Positions 1-6,185 are shown, counted from the stretch's first letter. The stretch: 7,329 nucleotides of DNA from JAQGMV01 sp050260255 (GCA_050260255.1 JBLNBW010000229.1:1-7329); one strand, 5' to 3'. Notes: generated by a model not told the origin, from the letters alone. Numbers and translations: made by a program.

Positions 1-152
1 ATCTGAACTCCGGAAGCCAGCGCTTCCACATATACGACCTCTCCGGTGGGAGGGTTCAAGTTCTCGGGCACCTGCCCGGACGCCGCGAGCGCGCTGGCGC
101 AGCCGGTTGCTACGAATGCAGCGGAAACAGTCCTTATCAAGTACGGTCGCAT
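1..152 (-). CDS. DUF3455-like exported protein, N-terminal part only
   Basis: The minus strand opens with ATG at 152-150 and stays open to the window edge, giving the first 50 residues. An AGAGG ribosome binding site (plus-strand positions 159-163) lies 6 nt before the ATG, which supports the start. Residues 1-24 form a signal peptide: basic start (MRPYLIR), hydrophobic core, then ALAAS. A TGC at residues 17-19 is a weak lipobox, so a lipoprotein is possible but less likely than signal peptidase I cleavage near ALAA. The mature start, VPENLNPPTGEVVYVEALA followed by SGVQ, resembles the opening of DUF3455 proteins (VP..L..P.GE....EA.A.GVQ). These are exported proteins of unknown function. The gene is divergent from the PhzF gene, with 246 bp between the starts. 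The family call rests on about 25 mature residues and is from memory of the consensus. Confidence 0.72.
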   Translation of the reverse strand, partial: MRPYLIRTVSAAFVATGCASALAASGQVPENLNPPTGEVVYVEALASGVQ

Positions 153-364
153 GGGTTACCTCTCTCGACGATCAATTCGGTTCGCGCAGCGGGCGCGGTG
201 CTACAGGTGCCACTGTAAAGAGCTACCGTTTCGAGAGGATGTCGTCGAGGCAACAGTTTGTTGCAATGTTGTAACGCTCGGCTGCCGGGGCTTAGGCGGG
301 TGGCTTATGGGGCCGATGATCGCGGCGCGCGCCTGCTACATCGCCGGTGCATGGAGCGGAGAGG

Positions 365-392
365 CCGACTCTGCCGCGCCCACTGCTACAAT
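365..392 (+). promoter_or_regulatory. Extended -10 promoter directly upstream of the PhzF gene
   Basis: TACAAT at 387-392 is preceded by TG at 384-385, giving TGCTACAAT, a full match to the sigma-70 extended -10 form TGnTAnAAT. A weak -35 (CCGACT, 365-370, matching the GAC core) sits 16 bp upstream. A start seven bases after the -10 would fall on the A of the ATG at 399, predicting a leaderless mRNA. The rest of the 153-398 gap must also hold the promoter of the divergent DUF3455-like gene, but I saw no clear boxes for it. Confidence 0.5.
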
Positions 393-398
393 CGCCGC

Positions 399-1184
399 AT
401 GAAGCTGGCTCTTTACCAACTCGACGCATTCACCGGCCGGCTCTTCGGCGGCAATCCGGCGGCGGTCGTGCTGCTCGAGAAATGGTTGCCGGATGCGGTG
501 CTCCAGGCCATCGCTGCCGAAAACAATCTTGCCGAGACGGCGTTCGCGATTCCGAAAGCCGAGGTCATACCGCTTCGCTGGTTCACGCCGACGGTGGAAG
601 TGGATCTGTGCGGCCATGCGACACTGGCGACAGCCGACGTCCTGTTCCGCTACCGGTTTCAGCAACTTGATCGCCTGCGGTTCAGCACGCGCAGCGGCGA
701 GCTGGCTGTCGCGCGCTCGGGCGGTCTGCTGGAGCTCGATTTTCCGTCTCGCCCCGGCACACCGGTAGCAGTAACGGATGCTCTCGTCGCAGCATTGCGC
801 GCGCGTCCTCGCGAAGCCTATCTTGCCCGCGATCTGCTCGCGATCTTCGATACCGAACAGCAAGTGCGGGATCTGCGTCCGAACTTCCACGCTTTCGCCG
901 CACTGGACGCCTTCGCCGTTATCGCGTCCGCACCGGGCAACGATGTCGATTTCGTGTCGCGCTTCTTCGCGCCCGGCGCCGGCATACCGGAGGATCCGGT
1001 CACCGGCTCCGCGCATTGCACGCTCACGCCTTATTGGGCCGACCGGCTTGGCCGGAAGAGGCTCAGTGCGAAGCAGGTGTCCGCGCGAGGCGGTGAGCTG
1101 CGCTGCGAGCTGCGCGGTGATCGAGTAGGTATCGCCGGTGCAGTGGTCGAATATCTCTGCGGCGAAATAGCGGTAGACGCTTAG
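399..1184 (+). CDS. PhzF family isomerase/epimerase
   Basis: The product is 261 residues, within the usual range for the PhzF/diaminopimelate-epimerase-like fold. It shows the family landmarks in order: an N-terminal Q-DAFT-FGGNP motif (residues 7-20), NNLAETAF with the catalytic acid at Glu46 (equivalent to Glu45 of PhzF), DLCGHATLA at 69-77, and the second-lobe signature EDPVTGSAH at 198-206. Members are cytoplasmic isomerases; PhzF itself isomerises a dihydro-hydroxyanthranilate in phenazine synthesis, but most homologues have unknown substrates. No other phenazine gene is nearby, so the substrate cannot be named. The ATG at 399 was chosen because homology begins exactly there (MKLALYQLDAF). 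An upstream in-frame ATG at 258 would add 47 Arg/Cys-rich residues unlike the family. No Shine-Dalgarno sequence precedes 399, fitting the leaderless promoter. The EamA permease gene starts about 14 bp after its stop, so the two are probably co-transcribed. Confidence 0.93.
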   Translation: MKLALYQLDAFTGRLFGGNPAAVVLLEKWLPDAVLQAIAAENNLAETAFAIPKAEVIPLRWFTPTVEVDLCGHATLATADVLFRYRFQQLDRLRFSTRSGELAVARSGGLLELDFPSRPGTPVAVTDALVAALRARPREAYLARDLLAIFDTEQQVRDLRPNFHAFAALDAFAVIASAPGNDVDFVSRFFAPGAGIPEDPVTGSAHCTLTPYWADRLGRKRLSAKQVSARGGELRCELRGDRVGIAGAVVEYLCGEIAVDA

Positions 1185-1198
1185 ATCGGGGAACAGCG

Positions 1199-2071
1199 AT
1201 TTTCCCGCACGCGGATCTCGTCTACGCAGTCCTGAGCTCGCTGTGCTTCGGCATCGCGCTGATTACCGGTCGCGTCGGACTGCGAACGATCGACGCGCGC
1301 GCGGGCGCGGCGATCAGCATCCCCACAGCCACGCTGTTCCTCATACTCGCTGCGCCGTTCGCGTTCGACGGCGCAGGCTACGACCCGCGAGCCGTGCTGG
1401 TGTTCGCTGCGGTCGGCCTGTTTTTCCCCGCAATCGTCACTCTGCTCACTTTCCGCTCGAACGAGCTGCTCGGACCGACCGTCACCAGCGCGGTATCCGG
1501 CACTGCACCGCTTTTCGCACTCCTCGCCGCGGCCGTCTTTCTCGGCGAACGCGTGCCGCCGCAGGCCGCGCTGTCCGCGACCGGGGTCGTGGTCGGCATC
1601 GCGCTGCTGTCATGGAAGAAGAACGCCATGCGTTCCGGTGTGAGCGCGCGATCGCTGCTCTGGCCCGCGGCAGGCGCCGCGGTACGCGGGCTTGCGCAGA
1701 CGTTTGCGAAAGCCGGCCTGCTGCTGTGGAGCAATGCGTTCGCAGCGAGTCTCATCGGCTACGTGGTCTCTTCAGCCACCGTTGTGGCGGCCGACCGCGT
1801 GCGCAGACCCTCAAAGCAGCGTATCGGCGGCAAAGCGCTCGCGTGGTTCGCAGCCACCGGCATACTGAACGGCAGCGCGGTCGTGCTGATGTACGCTGCG
1901 CTGAGCCTCGCCCCGGTGTGGACGGTGGCCCCTATCGTTGCCGCCTATCCGCTCGTGACGGCGCTGCTCGGAGCAGCCCTACTGCACGACGAAAAGCTCA
2001 CGCTGCCGTCGGCAACCGGCGCGCTGATCACCGTCGCTGCGATCGTCTACCTCGTCAGCGCGCATCGCTGA
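1199..2071 (+). CDS. EamA/DMT family inner-membrane transporter, probable ATT start
   Basis: The product is a ten-helix drug/metabolite transporter-type permease with two EamA repeats. The first repeat ends in a GTAPLFALLAAAVFLGERV segment. The second ends in APIVAAYPLVTALLGAALL with DEKLT, then a last helix ATGALITVAAIVYLVS. Such proteins export or import small metabolites or amino acids; the substrate here is unknown. The first ATG/GTG in frame is GTG at 1394, which would give only 225 residues and delete the first two helices. The frame is open from 1121, and clear family-like sequence (HADLVYAVLSSLCFG, then a second hydrophobic segment near 1316-1366) lies upstream of 1394. The only plausible start near the expected N-terminus is ATT at 1199, preceded by GGGGAA at 1188-1193. 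It gives 290 residues, the normal family length. A CTG start at 1232 or 1241, or an inactivated ATG, are alternatives. The family is certain; the exact start is not. Confidence 0.82.
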   Translation: MFPHADLVYAVLSSLCFGIALITGRVGLRTIDARAGAAISIPTATLFLILAAPFAFDGAGYDPRAVLVFAAVGLFFPAIVTLLTFRSNELLGPTVTSAVSGTAPLFALLAAAVFLGERVPPQAALSATGVVVGIALLSWKKNAMRSGVSARSLLWPAAGAAVRGLAQTFAKAGLLLWSNAFAASLIGYVVSSATVVAADRVRRPSKQRIGGKALAWFAATGILNGSAVVLMYAALSLAPVWTVAPIVAAYPLVTALLGAALLHDEKLTLPSATGALITVAAIVYLVSAHR

Positions 2072-2077
2072 TGCGCT

Positions 2078-3091
2078 TCAAGCCGTGCGCACCGCCTTCC
2101 GGGTTCTGCCGGACTCTTGCATCGCGAGCGCAATGCGCACCATCTGCAGGCCGTTTTCCGCATCGGAAGAAAAAGGCGTATTGCGCGTGACGTGAGAAGT
2201 GAAATCCTCGACGATCGCCCTCATCTTGTCGACTACGGTGCTCGTCGGATAAGTCATCGTTTCCATGCCGCGGTCGGTTTCCAGCGTCATTTCGCCGTCG
2301 CGGTTGTCGCGCGGATTGCCGAGGGTGCCTTTGCACGTGATCTTGCCGATGCTGCCGTAGAAGAGGACATCGTTGTCGTGGCGCGGCACGAGCGTTCCGG
2401 ACACGACGGTCGCATGCACGCCGTTATCGAAGCGCAGCAGGCTGTACACCATTTCCTCCACCGGACGTTGCGGCGGCGCCTCGTCCGTCATCGCCTCGAC
2501 CTCCGCGACTTCGGCGCCGAGGAGGTAACGCAATAAATCCACCGGATGCACCGCCTGCGCGACGATCGCGCCGGAGCCCGCCATGGCCGGATCGACACGC
2601 CAGCCGCTCCAATGACCGTTACGCGTGAAGCCGCGGCAGTGATGCGCCGATGCGAGCTGGATCTCGCCCAGCGCCCCGGATGCGATGTGCCTGCGTACTG
2701 CATCGTGCGCCGCGTGATAACGATTCTGGTACATCACCCCGAGCTTGACGTTATGCTTCGCCGCCGCTTCCATCATGCGCTCGCCATCCTGCATCGTATT
2801 GGCCATGGGCTTCTCGACGAGGATGTGCTTCCCCGCGCGCGCCGCTGCGATGGCATGCTCGGCATGCAGGCTGTTGGGCGTGGCAATGTAGACGGCATCG
2901 ACATCGGGATCGGCCAGGAAGCGCTCCAGCGCGTCGTACTTCCGCCGCGCGCCGAACTTCGCCGCAAAGGCTTCGGCTTTGTCCACCGTGCGGTTGTATA
3001 CCGCGAGGAGGTCCGTGTCGGCCGCGCGATTCAGCGCGGGCGCCAGGCCGCGCCCGGCGATTTCGCCCGCGCCCAATATGCCCCAGCGCAT
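2078..3091 (-). CDS. Gfo/Idh/MocA family NAD(P)-dependent oxidoreductase
   Basis: The 337-residue product is a typical length for this cytoplasmic dehydrogenase family, which oxidises or reduces hydroxyl or keto groups on sugars, cyclitols and related compounds. The N-terminal Rossmann domain starts MRWGILGAGEIAG, with the dinucleotide loop at residues 7-13. It continues through DAVYIATPNSLHAEHA (65-80) to the conserved EKPMANT (93-99), whose Lys94 is the usual catalytic-site lysine. The C-terminal alpha/beta domain carries AQAVHPVDLLRYL (178-190), with His182 and Asp185 in the places of the family's H..D substrate-site residues. The ATG at 3091 was chosen because the glycine loop follows at once and GAGGGGGGAG lies just upstream; longer starts would extend into the Bug gene. 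It lies 10 bp after the Bug stop, so the two are one operon. It ends 6 bp from the convergent permease stop. The substrate is unknown. Confidence 0.93.
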   Translation of the reverse strand: MRWGILGAGEIAGRGLAPALNRAADTDLLAVYNRTVDKAEAFAAKFGARRKYDALERFLADPDVDAVYIATPNSLHAEHAIAAARAGKHILVEKPMANTMQDGERMMEAAAKHNVKLGVMYQNRYHAAHDAVRRHIASGALGEIQLASAHHCRGFTRNGHWSGWRVDPAMAGSGAIVAQAVHPVDLLRYLLGAEVAEVEAMTDEAPPQRPVEEMVYSLLRFDNGVHATVVSGTLVPRHDNDVLFYGSIGKITCKGTLGNPRDNRDGEMTLETDRGMETMTYPTSTVVDKMRAIVEDFTSHVTRNTPFSSDAENGLQMVRIALAMQESGRTRKAVRTA

Positions 3092-3101
3092 AGCTCCCCC
3101 C

Positions 3102-4265
3102 TCACTCCTTCTCGATACCCGCCGCCGCCATGAGCTTCGCGAACAGCCGGCTTTCATTGCGTGCAAAATCGGCCATGTCGGCCGGCGTGCCGTGGACGAG
3201 ATCGAGCCCCAACTCGTTGAGCCGCCGCTTCGACTCCGGAACGCTCACCGCCGCCGTGACATCCCGATAGATCTGATCGACGACAGCCTTCGGCAGCCCG
3301 GCCGGGCCGTACACGCCGGTCCAGCTCGTGATTTCGAATCCCGGATAGTATTTCGCGATCGGCGGCACGTCAGGAAGCGCCGCATTGGGCTCGCGCGTCG
3401 ATACGCCAAGCGGCCGCAGCTTGCCTTGCCGGATATGCTGTATCGTCCCGAGTACGCTGTTGAACTGCATGGGCACCTGTCCGCTCAGGAGATCGACCGA
3501 GGATTGCGAAGCGCCCTTGTACGGCACGTGCATGAGCCTGATGCCGCCCATCGATTCGAGCAGCACCATCGCGAGATGCTGCACGCCGCCGACGCCGGAT
3601 GTGGCATACGTCAACGCACCCGGCTCCCTTTTTGCGAGCCGGACGAGCTCGGGGACGGTCTTTGCCGGCAGCGAAGGATGAACCACGAGCACGATGCTCG
3701 ATTTCGACATGAGCGTGACCGGCGTCAGGTCCTTTTCGAAGTCGAACAGGACGCTCTTGCGCATGTGCGGATACGAGGTGATCGGGCCGCTATTCGTAAC
3801 GAGCAGCGTGTAGCCGTCCGCGGGCGATTTGACGACGGCGTGGGCGCCGAGCGCGCCGCCGCTGCCCGCGCGGTTGTCGACCACGATCTGCTGGCCCCAC
3901 TGCGCCGTGAGATTCTGGCCGACGATGCGGGCCACCGTGTCGACAGGGCCGCCCGCCGCATAAGGGACGACAACACGCACCGGTTTCACAGGATACGTTT
4001 GAGCGACAGCCGGCAGTGCCAGCAGCACCGCCGCAGCACCAAGGGCGAAGCGACCGATCGATGGAAGACTCGCATACCATGCGCGCGGCCGCGCCCCGTC
4101 TCCGCTCCAACACCACCCCCCTCGCCGTGATCCGGTGCGCCCGCCCGCCGCATAAGGCATGACGATGCGAACGGGCTTGGATGGAAAGTTTTGTGCGGTC
4201 GTCGGAAGCGCGACACCCGCGACGATCGCGAGCACGGCCGCCAGCGTATTATGCATGGTGTTCAA
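3102..4265 (-). CDS. Bug/TctC-type periplasmic solute-binding protein with duplicated N-terminus
   Basis: The frame encodes 387 residues, about 60 more than the usual 320-330 for Bug (TctC, tripartite tricarboxylate transporter) receptors, which bind carboxylates and related ligands in the periplasm. The C-terminal 300 or so residues are a complete Bug protein: YPVKPVRVVVPYAAGGPVDT, VDNRAGSGGALGAHAV, ADGYTLLVTNSGP, YATSGVGGVQHLA, HVPYKGASQSSVDLLSGQV, LRPLGVST. The N-terminus is abnormal. Residues 1-42 are a signal peptide and first strand (ALPTTAQNFPSKPVRIV, then MPYAAGG). Residues 43-64 are Arg/Trp/Gly-rich and unlike the family. Residues 65-106 are a second signal peptide (ALGAAAVLLALPAVAQ) and first strand. 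No ATG, GTG or TTG precedes the second leader in frame except within the first module. A TTG at 4265 is favoured over ATG at 4256 because GGAGG lies 6 nt before it. The gene is probably co-transcribed with the oxidoreductase downstream. Without tctA/tctB nearby it would be an orphan receptor. Whether the fused product is exported correctly is unknown. Confidence 0.9.
   Translation of the reverse strand: MNTMHNTLAAVLAIVAGVALPTTAQNFPSKPVRIVMPYAAGGRTGSRRGGWCWSGDGARPRAWYASLPSIGRFALGAAAVLLALPAVAQTYPVKPVRVVVPYAAGGPVDTVARIVGQNLTAQWGQQIVVDNRAGSGGALGAHAVVKSPADGYTLLVTNSGPITSYPHMRKSVLFDFEKDLTPVTLMSKSSIVLVVHPSLPAKTVPELVRLAKREPGALTYATSGVGGVQHLAMVLLESMGGIRLMHVPYKGASQSSVDLLSGQVPMQFNSVLGTIQHIRQGKLRPLGVSTREPNAALPDVPPIAKYYPGFEITSWTGVYGPAGLPKAVVDQIYRDVTAAVSVPESKRRLNELGLDLVHGTPADMADFARNESRLFAKLMAAAGIEKE
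3949..3965. repeat. 17-bp direct repeat, copy 1 (inside Bug gene)
   Basis: The plus-strand sequence CCGCCCGCCGCATAAGG is identical to 4141-4157. On the coding strand it encodes PYAAGG of the second leader module (residues 101-106). The offset to the other copy is 192 bp, exactly 64 codons, so recombination between the copies would keep the frame. Confidence 0.9.
4141..4157. repeat. 17-bp direct repeat, copy 2 (inside Bug gene)
   Basis: This copy encodes PYAAGG of the first leader module (residues 37-42). Bases flanking both copies differ, and the surrounding leader sequences differ at many codons. The match therefore reflects a conserved Bug motif in two different paralogous sequences rather than a recent tandem duplication. 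Confidence 0.9.
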
Positions 4266-4271
4266 CGGGCT

Positions 4272-4276
4272 CCTCC
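4272..4276 (-). promoter_or_regulatory. Strong Shine-Dalgarno deciding the TTG start of the Bug gene
   Basis: On the minus strand AAGGGAGGAG lies upstream, with GGAGG six bases before TTG at 4265 and fifteen before ATG at 4256. The spacing favours TTG. Confidence 0.6.
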
Positions 4277-4360
4277 CTTAGAACCGCCATTCTCGCACAA
4301 CCGCTATCCTGGCTCGGGATCGACTGATAGGCGGCACGATGACGTCGTTACACTTCAAAC

Positions 4361-4390
4361 GGGATTTCGCTTCGACTTTGCGAGTCTAAA
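4361..4390 (+). promoter_or_regulatory. Possible RpoE/ECF-like promoter before the His/Pro-rich gene
   Basis: GGGATTT (4361-4367), then 17 bp, then TCTAAA (4385-4390) resembles the GGAACTT...TCtgA pattern of RpoE-type sigma factors, matching five of seven bases in the -35. It would start transcription near 4395, giving a leader of about 20 nt that holds the ribosome binding site. The match is loose and could be chance. The rest of the 4266-4415 gap shows no other clear element. Confidence 0.3.
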
Positions 4391-4415
4391 GACGGGAAAC
4401 GTGAGGAGGAGCGTT

Positions 4416-4979
4416 ATGCGTCGCGTCCGAGCTTTGCTGGTCATCGCAGTGGCGGCGCCGGCACTGTTTTCTGCCGCGGCATTGGCGCACGGCGGTGGTC
4501 ATCATGGACGTGGCGCTGCAGTCGGCCACGGCATGCGGACAGCGCCAGACCTCACGCCGCAGGGACGTTTCGTGCACGGGCCCGCCTTCGGCCATCCGTC
4601 GTTCGCGCAGCGGTCGTCCGGGCATCCCTCATTCGTCGGACGCCCACATTTCGGCAGTCGCGTGGTATTTGCAGCGCCCCTCATCGTACCGGCTTATTAC
4701 GGCGCTCCTTTCTACTCCACGATCGACCCGTACGCGGTCCCCCCGATGGCATATGATCCGCCACCCGTTTCGTACACACCGCCGCCAGTGACTTACACGC
4801 CACCACCGGTGACGTATGCGCCGCAACCGCCTGTGACCGCGCCGCCTGCTGTCGTTGCGCCGCCAGCCGTGACTCAGGCACCGGCGACGCCTATCTACTT
4901 CTGCGCCGAGCTTCACGCGTACACGAACGACCTCAAGTCCATGGACTGCCCGGGACGCTGGCGTCGCATGACGAACTAG
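4416..4979 (+). CDS. Secreted His- and Pro-rich protein of unknown function
   Basis: The 187-residue product starts at ATG 4416, six bases after GAGGAGGA. This start gives a textbook signal peptide (MRRVRALLVIAVAAPALFSA, cleavage after ALA at about residue 24); upstream in-frame starts from 4191 would bury it. The mature protein begins HGGGHHGRG, a His/Gly-rich stretch that could bind metal. Two GHPSF repeats follow (59-63 and 69-73), then a hydrophobic stretch (FAAPLIVPAYYGAPFY, 85-100). Next is a seven-residue proline repeat (YDPPPVS, YTPPPVT, YTPPPVT, YAPQPPV; 113-140). The C-terminal module is YFCAELHAYT...CPGRW, with Cys163 and Cys178. The ending resembles the YYC...YYP.V..CP.GW tail on many small proline-rich envelope proteins of beta- and gammaproteobacteria, whose role is not known. 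The two cysteines could form a disulphide in the periplasm. It is a single-gene unit, convergent with pirin. Confidence 0.8.
   Translation: MRRVRALLVIAVAAPALFSAAALAHGGGHHGRGAAVGHGMRTAPDLTPQGRFVHGPAFGHPSFAQRSSGHPSFVGRPHFGSRVVFAAPLIVPAYYGAPFYSTIDPYAVPPMAYDPPPVSYTPPPVTYTPPPVTYAPQPPVTAPPAVVAPPAVTQAPATPIYFCAELHAYTNDLKSMDCPGRWRRMTN
4752..4814 (+). repeat. 21-nt coding repeat (YxPPPVT units)
   Basis: Three consecutive 21-base units encode YDPPPVS, YTPPPVT and YTPPPVT. A fourth, degenerate unit (YAPQPPV) follows at 4815. The units differ at synonymous positions (for example CCGCCACCC against CCGCCGCCA), so the repeat is old or held by protein-level selection rather than freshly expanded. Confidence 0.75.
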
Positions 4980-5043
4980 CGCACCACGGAGCGTCAGGGG
5001 GCTGATGCGCGCGATGCGCCGCTGCTGGCGCAACGCCCTGAGA

Positions 5044-5736
5044 TCAGGCGAGGTCGAAAAGCAGCAGCTCGGCGCTTTGTCCGCGCTCCAGGCGAATGTG
5101 CTTGTCGTCTATGAATGCGCCATCGCCCGCCGCCAGATGCTGTTCGTTGGCTTCGATGCTGCCCAGCGCAACGTGCAGATACGCGCGCTTGCGCTCCAGC
5201 TCGTACACCACCCGGTCCTCGCCGTCGACGATGCCGGCGTACAAGTCGACGTCCTGGTGAATGTGCAGCGTATCCTCGCGCCCGTCCGGCGTACCGATGA
5301 GCAGCAGCCGGCCGCGCTTCTGCGCTTCGTCGTAATGCTTCTCCTCGTAACTGGGCGGGATGCCGGTGTGTGCCGGCAGTATCCAGATTTGAAGAAAATG
5401 CAGCGGATGCTCGCGCGAGGGATTGAGCTCGGAATGCGTAATGCCGGTCCCGGCGCTCATGCGCTGGACGTCGCCCGGCTTGAGCACCGAGCCGTTGCCC
5501 ATGCTGTCCCTGTGCTGCAGTTCGCCGGCAAGCACGTAGCTGATGATCTCCATGTCCCGGTGCGAATGCGTGCCAAATCCGTGGCCGGGCGCGACGCGAT
5601 CCTCGTTGATGACGCGCAACGCGCCGTAACTGATGTACTGCGGATCGTAATAATCGGCGAACGAAAAGGTGTGATACGACAACAGCCATCCGTGGTCGGC
5701 ATGGCCGCGTTCCTGCGCACGTCGGATCACGATCAT
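5044..5736 (-). CDS. Pirin family cupin, quercetinase-like (YhhW type)
   Basis: At 230 residues the product is almost the same length as E. coli YhhW, a pirin-family bicupin with quercetin 2,3-dioxygenase activity. The four metal ligands of the N-terminal cupin are present: His57 and His59 in GTHSHRDMEI, and His101 and Glu103 in THSELN. The motif RVINEDRVAPGHGFGTH before them is a pirin hallmark, and the second cupin (residues about 130-230) lacks the ligand set, as usual in this family. The protein should be cytoplasmic and bind Fe or another divalent metal; its natural substrate is unsettled. ATG 5736 is preceded by AGGAG and matches the family start (MIVIRRAQERG). It lies 17 bp after the OsmC stop, so the two are probably one operon. 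Pirins often accompany stress genes, which suits an OsmC partner. Confidence 0.94.
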   Translation of the reverse strand: MIVIRRAQERGHADHGWLLSYHTFSFADYYDPQYISYGALRVINEDRVAPGHGFGTHSHRDMEIISYVLAGELQHRDSMGNGSVLKPGDVQRMSAGTGITHSELNPSREHPLHFLQIWILPAHTGIPPSYEEKHYDEAQKRGRLLLIGTPDGREDTLHIHQDVDLYAGIVDGEDRVVYELERKRAYLHVALGSIEANEQHLAAGDGAFIDDKHIRLERGQSAELLLFDLA

Positions 5737-5753
5737 CGTTGCGCTCTCCTGCT

Positions 5754-6185
5754 TCAGTGGCCCACGAGCCGCGCTGTAAGATTGATCGTGACGGCTTGCA
5801 GCGCCTTCGAGACGGGACAGTTCTGCTTGGCGTTCTGCGCCTCGCGCTGGAACGCAGCGTCGTCGATACCCGGCACCTCGGCCTGCGTGTCAAGATCGAT
5901 GGCGGTGATGGCGAATCCCTGGCTCACCTTGTCGAGATGCACGCGCGCGGCCGTATGCACTCGGGTCGGTGCGTAGCCCGCTTGAGTGAGACCCGCGGCA
6001 AGCGCCATGGAAAAGCATCCCGCGTGCGCCGCGCCAATGAGCTCTTCGGGATTCGTGCCCTGACCGCTCTCGAAGCGGGAGGGATACGAATAGGAGCCTT
6101 CAAATGCGCCGCTGCCAAGCTTCATGCGGCCTTCGCCATCGCGCAGATTGCCGCGCCATTCGGCTTCCGAGGATCGTGTGACCAT
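5754..6185 (-). CDS. osmC: OsmC family thiol peroxidase
   Basis: The 143-residue product matches the length and layout of E. coli OsmC, a cytoplasmic homodimeric peroxidase that reduces organic hydroperoxides and is induced by osmotic and oxidative stress. The two redox cysteines are visible: Cys57 in AAHAGCFSMAL and Cys123 in NCPVSKAL, equivalent to Cys59 and Cys125 of E. coli OsmC. The opening SEAEWRGNLRDGEG and the segment GTNPEELIGAAHA are typical of OsmC rather than Ohr. ATG 6185 was chosen because AGGAG lies about 8 nt upstream and the homology begins there; a longer frame reaching 6332 has no family-like sequence. It is first gene of a pair with pirin and diverges from the BON/SRPBCC gene across 134 bp. 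OsmC is the best name; assignment to the close YhfA or Ohr groups is less likely. Confidence 0.93.
   Translation of the reverse strand: MVTRSSEAEWRGNLRDGEGRMKLGSGAFEGSYSYPSRFESGQGTNPEELIGAAHAGCFSMALAAGLTQAGYAPTRVHTAARVHLDKVSQGFAITAIDLDTQAEVPGIDDAAFQREAQNAKQNCPVSKALQAVTINLTARLVGH

Noticed and set aside
336..1016. A 226-codon minus-strand frame opposite the PhzF gene
   Set aside because: Arg/Ala/Glu-rich with no recognisable motif, wholly overlapping a gene whose catalytic motifs are intact on the other strand.
399..2071. A phenazine biosynthesis locus suggested by PhzF homology
   Set aside because: No phzA-E or phzG homologues are present, and PhzF-like proteins are common outside phenazine producers.
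1243..2190. A 315-codon plus-strand frame over the permease
   Set aside because: Arg-rich soluble-looking composition in a region whose other frame encodes a clear ten-helix EamA protein; it also runs past the permease stop into the convergent gene.
2979..4130. A 383-codon open frame on the plus strand across the Bug gene
   Set aside because: It is antisense to the Bug and oxidoreductase genes, very rich in Arg/His, and without family motifs: a typical GC-rich shadow of real coding sequence.
4752..4814. CRISPR-like or VNTR array
   Set aside because: Units are 21 bp with no spacers, in frame, and encode a conserved proline heptad; this is a protein repeat.
4980..5043. Terminator hairpin between the convergent secreted-protein and pirin genes
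   Set aside because: CAGGG and CCCTG ends can pair, but the interior pairing is broken and no T-run follows on either strand.
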